Shown: positions 60,458 through 64,000 of the stretch, in pieces
Position numbering within the stretch: position 1 is the stretch's first letter
Layout of the letters: every line of letters begins with the position of its first letter
From: Solirubrobacterales bacterium
GTDB taxonomy: Bacteria > Actinomycetota > Thermoleophilia > Solirubrobacterales > 70-9
Direction of reading: 5' to 3'
Length of the DNA: 64,000 nt
NCBI GenBank assembly: GCA_030152805.1
Contig: JASLIG010000088.1
Coordinates: 1-64,000, forward strand
The notes under the pieces: generated by a model
Told to the model about the DNA's origin: nothing
Database searches by the model: none
What the model saw: the letters and a program-made list of their open reading frames with translations, nothing else
Position numbers and translations under genes: made by a program

Positions 60458-61299
60458 GGCAGTTCGCCGGTGTCGTGCAGCTCGTGGCGCAGCGAGTTGA
60501 TCACGGCGCCGGCGAGGATCGCCAGGCTGAGCACGTAGAACCAGAGCAGGGCGATGAGGATGAAGCCGAGCGTCGAACCGAAGCGCGAGAGGCTGGAGAC
60601 GTTCGAGAGGTAGACCGGAAAGAGCCAGTTGGCGATGCCAGCGCAAAGGGTGACGAAAACGGCTCCGGGCCAGACGGCACGCCAGGGCATGTGGCCCTTC
60701 GGCACCGCCCAGAAGATCACGCAGCAGATCGCGAAGACGATGAAGATCGCGGCGCCGAGCAGCAGGGCGGTGTCGATCGCCTTGATATCGGAGAGGCCGA
60801 AGGGGAGCCGGTCGGTGCTGGATACGAGGGTGCTCTCCATCGCCGGCAGGAAGATGCTGGCCGCGATGAAGAGCAGGACGACCGCCAGCATCGCGAAGGA
60901 GAAGCGCTTCTGCTCGACCCAGCCACGGCACTCGACGTGGTAGATGCGGCAGAAGGCAGTGTCCATCGCGCCCCAGAAGGAGGCGCCGATCCAGAGCGAG
61001 CCGAAGAAGGCGGCGATCCCGATCGTGGTCGAGTTTTCCTCGATCCGGTTGAGCACGTCGGTCAGGGTGTGCTGCTCGACGTTGGGGAAAAGCCGCTTGA
61101 GGTCGTCGACCACGCTCGCCTCGACACCTTCGATCTTCAGCACCTGGCCGCCGACGAAGAGCACCAGCAGGGCAAACGGGAAGACGGCCAGCATTAGGTT
61201 GTAGGCGACCATCGCCGAGAGGCCGGTGACGTTCTCGCGGTAGGCGCGATTCCAGAAGGCACGCAGCCACGGGCGGGATTGGCGCATAGATTTGGGCAT
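60349..61299 (-). CDS. YihY/BrkB-family membrane protein
   Basis: 316 aa, six membrane helices. AYRENVTGLSAMVAYNLMLAVFPF (listed about 19-42) and the C-terminal LGFILIALLWFYVLSLAILAGAVIN (listed about 243-267) are typical of the YihY/BrkB family, once called ribonuclease BN, now thought to be transporters or envelope proteins. The cytoplasmic tail (about 280-316, rich in Gly, Ser, Pro, Cys) overlaps the TetR 3 gene on the other strand. Confidence 0.85.
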   Translation of the reverse strand: MPKSMRQSRPWLRAFWNRAYRENVTGLSAMVAYNLMLAVFPFALLVLFVGGQVLKIEGVEASVVDDLKRLFPNVEQHTLTDVLNRIEENSTTIGIAAFFGSLWIGASFWGAMDTAFCRIYHVECRGWVEQKRFSFAMLAVVLLFIAASIFLPAMESTLVSSTDRLPFGLSDIKAIDTALLLGAAIFIVFAICCVIFWAVPKGHMPWRAVWPGAVFVTLCAGIANWLFPVYLSNVSSLSRFGSTLGFILIALLWFYVLSLAILAGAVINSLRHELHDTGELPYTGSSTDGGSEDCGCGKSSPSPPARGASEGTPRLP

Positions 61300-61327
61300 T
61301 GACTTCAGAAACTGAAGCGACTAATAT
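61299..61327 (+). promoter_or_regulatory. Near-consensus promoter of rpoD
   Basis: TTGACT (61299-61304), 17-nt spacer, TAATAT (61322-61327). It is the best match to the primary sigma consensus that I see in the window. Start of transcription is expected near 61334. Confidence 0.75.
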
Positions 61328-61400
61328 GCGAACAGACGTTTGAGCGAAACCAGATCGCCCGTCCCAGGCCTTTAGGCCAGCGCAGAATATTCAGCTTCTC

Positions 61401-61425
61401 GGACCGGATAGCCGGTCCATTTTTT
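61401..61425 (+). terminator. Terminator-like hairpin in the rpoD leader
   Basis: GGACCGG (61401-61407), loop ATAG, CCGGTCC (61412-61418), then A and six T (61420-61425): the form of an intrinsic terminator, inside a leader of about 166 nt. A second structure follows: GCGACT (61427-61432) pairs with AGTCGC (61454-61459) around CCGCC/GGCGG. The leader may control read-through into rpoD. Confidence 0.5.
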
Positions 61426-61500
61426 CGCGACTCTCCGCCTTTGGCGGCGTTCTAGTCGCAGGACTTAACCACCTAGCCCAAAGAAACGAGTAGAGACAGG

Positions 61501-62607
61501 ATGCTGGTAGCAGAGCTTCAGGAGCTTGAGGAGGTCAAGGGCCTCATTACACGTGGGCAGCAGCTTGGCGTGCTGACCTTTGGCGACGTCGCCTCCGCCG
61601 TGTCGGAGGTGGATCTGGACGAGTCCGACGTCGAGGACCTTTACGGGCATCTCGAGAAGTCGGGCATCGAGCTTGTCGAGGACATGGACCCGGCCCAGAA
61701 AGCGGCCGCGGAAGCCCTCCCGATCGACACCGGGAAAAAAGGCCGGCGCCGCCAGAAACAGGCGCTCGACCTGAAACCCGACATGACCACGGACAGCCTG
61801 CAACTGTTCCTCAAGGACATCGGCAAGGTTCGTCTGCTGACCGCCGCGGAGGAGGTCGAACTCGCCAAGCGGATCGAGCGCGGCGATCTCGACGCGAAGC
61901 AGAAAATGGTCGAGTCGAACTTGCGCCTGGTCGTCTCGATCGCCAAGAACTACCGCAACCAGGGGCTGCCCTTCCTCGACCTGATCCAGGAGGGCACGCT
62001 GGGCCTGGTCCGCGCCGCGGAGAAGTTCGACTACCGCAAGGGATTCAAGTTCTCGACCTACGCCACCTGGTGGATCCGCCAGGCGATTGCCCGTGCGCTC
62101 GCCGACAAGGCGCGCACCATCCGCATCCCGGTGCACGTGGTCGAGAAGCTGAACAAGATCGGCCGCGCCGAGCGCAAGCTGGTCACCGAGCTGGGCCGCG
62201 AGCCGACCCCGGAGGAGATCGCCGAGGTGACGGGGATCGACCCGGAGGAGGTCGACTCGATCAAGCGCTCCGCCCAGGCGCCGGTCTCGCTGGAGAAGCC
62301 GGTCGGCGACGAGGAGGAGTCGGAGTTCGGCCAGTTCATCGCCGACGAGAAGGCAGAGTCGCCCTTCGACCGGGCGGCCGACCTGCTGACCAAAGAGGCG
62401 CTGAAGGAGGCGCTGGAGAACCTCTCCTACCGCGAGCGCCGGGTGCTGGAGCTGCGCTACGGCCTCGGCGGCGAGCACCCGCGCACGCTCGACGAGGTGG
62501 GGCGGACCTTCAACGTCACCCGCGAGCGCATCCGCCAGATCGAGAATCAGAGCCTCAAGAAGCTGCAGCAGCTAGGCGAAGCCCAGAAGCTGCGCGAGGT
62601 CACCTGA
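61501..62607 (+). CDS. rpoD: Principal RNA polymerase sigma factor (RpoD/SigA)
   Basis: 368 aa. Region 1.2 [20 protein letters not shown] (about 94-113), regions 2.1-2.4 with [19 protein letters not shown] and [19 protein letters not shown], region 3, and region 4.2 [20 protein letters not shown] near the end. The N-terminus is short, as expected for actinobacterial relatives of this type. It directs transcription of most genes; the TAnnnT -10 elements noted here fit it. Preceded by a strong promoter and a long structured leader. Confidence 0.94.
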   Translation: MLVAELQELEEVKGLITRGQQLGVLTFGDVASAVSEVDLDESDVEDLYGHLEKSGIELVEDMDPAQKAAAEALPIDTGKKGRRRQKQALDLKPDMTTDSLQLFLKDIGKVRLLTAAEEVELAKRIERGDLDAKQKMVESNLRLVVSIAKNYRNQGLPFLDLIQEGTLGLVRAAEKFDYRKGFKFSTYATWWIRQAIARALADKARTIRIPVHVVEKLNKIGRAERKLVTELGREPTPEEIAEVTGIDPEEVDSIKRSAQAPVSLEKPVGDEEESEFGQFIADEKAESPFDRAADLLTKEALKEALENLSYRERRVLELRYGLGGEHPRTLDEVGRTFNVTRERIRQIENQSLKKLQQLGEAQKLREVT

Positions 62608-62633
62608 TCCCGCACCAGGACTAAGGATGTTGG

Positions 62634-62661
62634 ACATCCCGGCCGATACAGGTCGGGATGT
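62634..62661 (+). promoter_or_regulatory. Hairpin covering the pilT start codon
   Basis: ACATCCCGGCC (62634-62644) and GGTCGGGATGT (62651-62661) pair with one mismatch around GATACA. The ATG of pilT (62658-62660) is in the right arm, so folding would hide it. It could also act as the rpoD terminator. Confidence 0.4.
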
Positions 62662-63779
62662 TCGAGATCGATACAGCGCTGCGCACGCTCATCGAGCGTG
62701 GGGGTTCCGATCTGCACGTCAAGGTCAGCGCGCCGCCGATCGTGCGTCTGCACGGCGAGCTGGCCCACCTGGAGGGTTACCAGCCGCTCTCCCAGGAGGA
62801 CACCGAGAAGGCCTTCCACGACATCGCCGAGGTCCGTTCGCTGACCGAGTTCGAGGAAGCGGGCGAGGCCGACTTCTCCTACTCGATCACCGGTCTCTCG
62901 CGCTTCCGCGTCAACGTCTTCAAACAGCGCGGCTCGATCTCGATCGTCTGCCGCGCGATTCCCTATGAGATCCGTTCCGTCGAGGAGCTTGGCCTGCCGC
63001 CGGTCGTGACGAACCTCGCCGAGGAGCAGCGCGGGATCATCCTCGTCACCGGCACCACCGGCTCGGGCAAGAGCACGACGCTGGCGGCGATGATCGACCA
63101 CATAAACCGCACGCGCCCGCATCACATCATCACGCTCGAGGACCCGATCGAGTACTTGCACGAAGACAAGCAGTCGATCATCAACCAGCGCGAAGTCGGC
63201 TCCGACACCGAAAGCTTTGGCCGCGCGATGCGGCGCGTCCTGCGCCAGGACCCCGACGCGATCCTGATCGGCGAGATGCGCGACGAGGAGACGGTGCGCA
63301 CGGCGCTGTCGGCGGCCGAGACCGGCCACCTCGTCCTCTCCACGGTCCACACCCTCGACGCGACCGAGACGATCAACCGCATCATCGACTTCTTCCCGCC
63401 TCACCTCCAGCATCAGGCGCGGGTGATGCTGGCGGCGACGCTAAAGGGGGCGATCGCCCAGCGGCTCGTGCCCGACCTGAGCGGCGAAGGCCGCGTTCCC
63501 GCCTCGGAGGTAATGGTCGTCACCGGCCGCGTCCAGGACCTGATCATGAACCCGGAGGAAACGGGCAAGATCACCGAGGTCATCGGCGAAGGCGAGTACT
63601 ACGGAATGCGCACCTTCGACCAGTCGCTGCTCGGCTACGTGATGGAGGGCAAGGTCTCCGAGGAGGTCGCCCTCGACTACGCCTCCAGCCCGCACGACTT
63701 CAAGCTGATGCTCGCCGCGGGCGGGCAGCGGGCGAGCGGGATCGAGCAGCTCGAGAGGGAGGAGCCGGTTCCCTCATGA
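62658..63779 (+). CDS. pilT: Type IV pilus retraction ATPase PilT
   Basis: 373 aa. Walker A GTTGSGKST (about 132), Asp box and Walker B (DPDAILIGEMRDEETV, about 195-210), the His box HLVLSTVHT (about 222), and TINRIIDFFPPHLQHQARVML typical of PilT. Powers pilus retraction. The N-terminal PAS-like domain has GGSDLHVKVSAPPIVRLHG. Its TGA overlaps the ATG of the next gene. Confidence 0.92.
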   Translation: MFEIDTALRTLIERGGSDLHVKVSAPPIVRLHGELAHLEGYQPLSQEDTEKAFHDIAEVRSLTEFEEAGEADFSYSITGLSRFRVNVFKQRGSISIVCRAIPYEIRSVEELGLPPVVTNLAEEQRGIILVTGTTGSGKSTTLAAMIDHINRTRPHHIITLEDPIEYLHEDKQSIINQREVGSDTESFGRAMRRVLRQDPDAILIGEMRDEETVRTALSAAETGHLVLSTVHTLDATETINRIIDFFPPHLQHQARVMLAATLKGAIAQRLVPDLSGEGRVPASEVMVVTGRVQDLIMNPEETGKITEVIGEGEYYGMRTFDQSLLGYVMEGKVSEEVALDYASSPHDFKLMLAAGGQRASGIEQLEREEPVPS

Positions 63780-64000
63780 GGGAGAAGCTGAACGAGAACC
63801 CGATCGCCCAGGTCGCGCTGGTCGCGATCCTCGTCGTGGTCGGAGCCGTCATCTTCATCGGCCAGAGCGGCGGCGGTGAAGAAGAAGAATCGGCGGCGGT
63901 GCCGACGGAAGCGACCGTCGCGGTCGCCGGGACGAGCGCGACCGGGACGGCGACCGGCGCGAGCGCCGGCGAAGCGGTGGAAGCAGCGGCGGCAAGCGCG
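63776..64000 (+). CDS. Membrane protein following pilT, 3' end cut by window edge
   Basis: 75 codons visible. MREKLNENPIAQVALVAI starts a single membrane helix (about 10-29), then a Glu-rich patch and an Ala/Thr/Gly-rich exterior region. ATG overlaps the pilT stop (ATGA), so it is probably part of a pilus operon. No family can be assigned. Confidence 0.65.
   Translation, partial: MREKLNENPIAQVALVAILVVVGAVIFIGQSGGGEEEESAAVPTEATVAVAGTSATGTATGASAGEAVEAAAASA

Overview
The window is high-GC DNA from an actinobacterium. Its gene content points to the class Thermoleophilia (Solirubrobacterales-like): two F420-type luciferase-like oxidoreductases, ergothioneine genes, a class II (GlpX) fructose bisphosphatase, DUF2332 and DUF5679 proteins, a CtpE-like P-type ATPase, a PilT ATPase next to the principal sigma factor, and many starts that look leaderless (a TAnnnT hexamer exactly 6 nt before ATG or GTG). 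The lineage is an inference from gene content, not a database match. I see no rRNA, tRNA or CRISPR array.

Layout. 1-1.7 kb: end of a sulfate ABC transporter (cysW partial, cysA). 1.7-10.9 kb: phosphate region with a PhoD-like phosphatase facing away from a pstSCAB operon. That operon continues without a break into a small lipoprotein, two zinc-ribbon proteins and a secreted phosphoesterase. 10.9-16.1 kb: small housekeeping genes (LapA-like, phosphoribosyltransferase, NDH-2/SQR-like flavoprotein, SpoU methyltransferase, cupredoxin, SHOCT protein, NlpC/P60 hydrolase). 16-25 kb: MBL-rhodanese protein, acetyl-CoA synthetase, an odd ion channel, DUF2332, and a cupredoxin/DUF1501/DUF1800 operon. 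25-31 kb: MarR-MFS pair and a glycine betaine/choline-type ABC transporter. 31-36.4 kb: a His-rich COG0701 permease behind a CsoR-like operator, an MTA salvage pair (mtnP-like plus deaminase), an HD hydrolase, MBL and PAS proteins. 36.4-37.6 kb: a lower-GC insert with a RelA/SpoT synthetase-domain gene and a small partner gene, a candidate toxSAS toxin-antitoxin pair. 37.6-40.7 kb: PlsC, an ECF sigma/anti-sigma/lipoprotein operon, and a 48-aa DUF5679 gene. 40.8-45 kb: thiolase, crotonase, Baeyer-Villiger-type monooxygenase, thioesterase. 45-52.5 kb: CtpE-like ATPase, F420 enzyme, three-subunit transhydrogenase, a pilin-leader protein. 52.5-58 kb: SDR, egtB-egtD, basic protein, F420 enzyme, glpX. 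58-64 kb: three paralogous TetR regulators, a BrkB-family protein, rpoD with a structured leader, pilT, and a partial membrane protein at the edge.

Non-coding highlights. Three copies of a ~115-bp palindromic element (30668-30786, 41956-42073, 44940-45052) share a core, but each has outer arms that are unique to the copy and complementary to each other. Two of them bracket the crotonase-monooxygenase-thioesterase operon. Several other long hairpins lie at gene ends, one of which (52497-52547) contains the stop codons of both convergent genes. The rpoD gene has a near-consensus promoter and a ~165-nt leader with a terminator-like hairpin.
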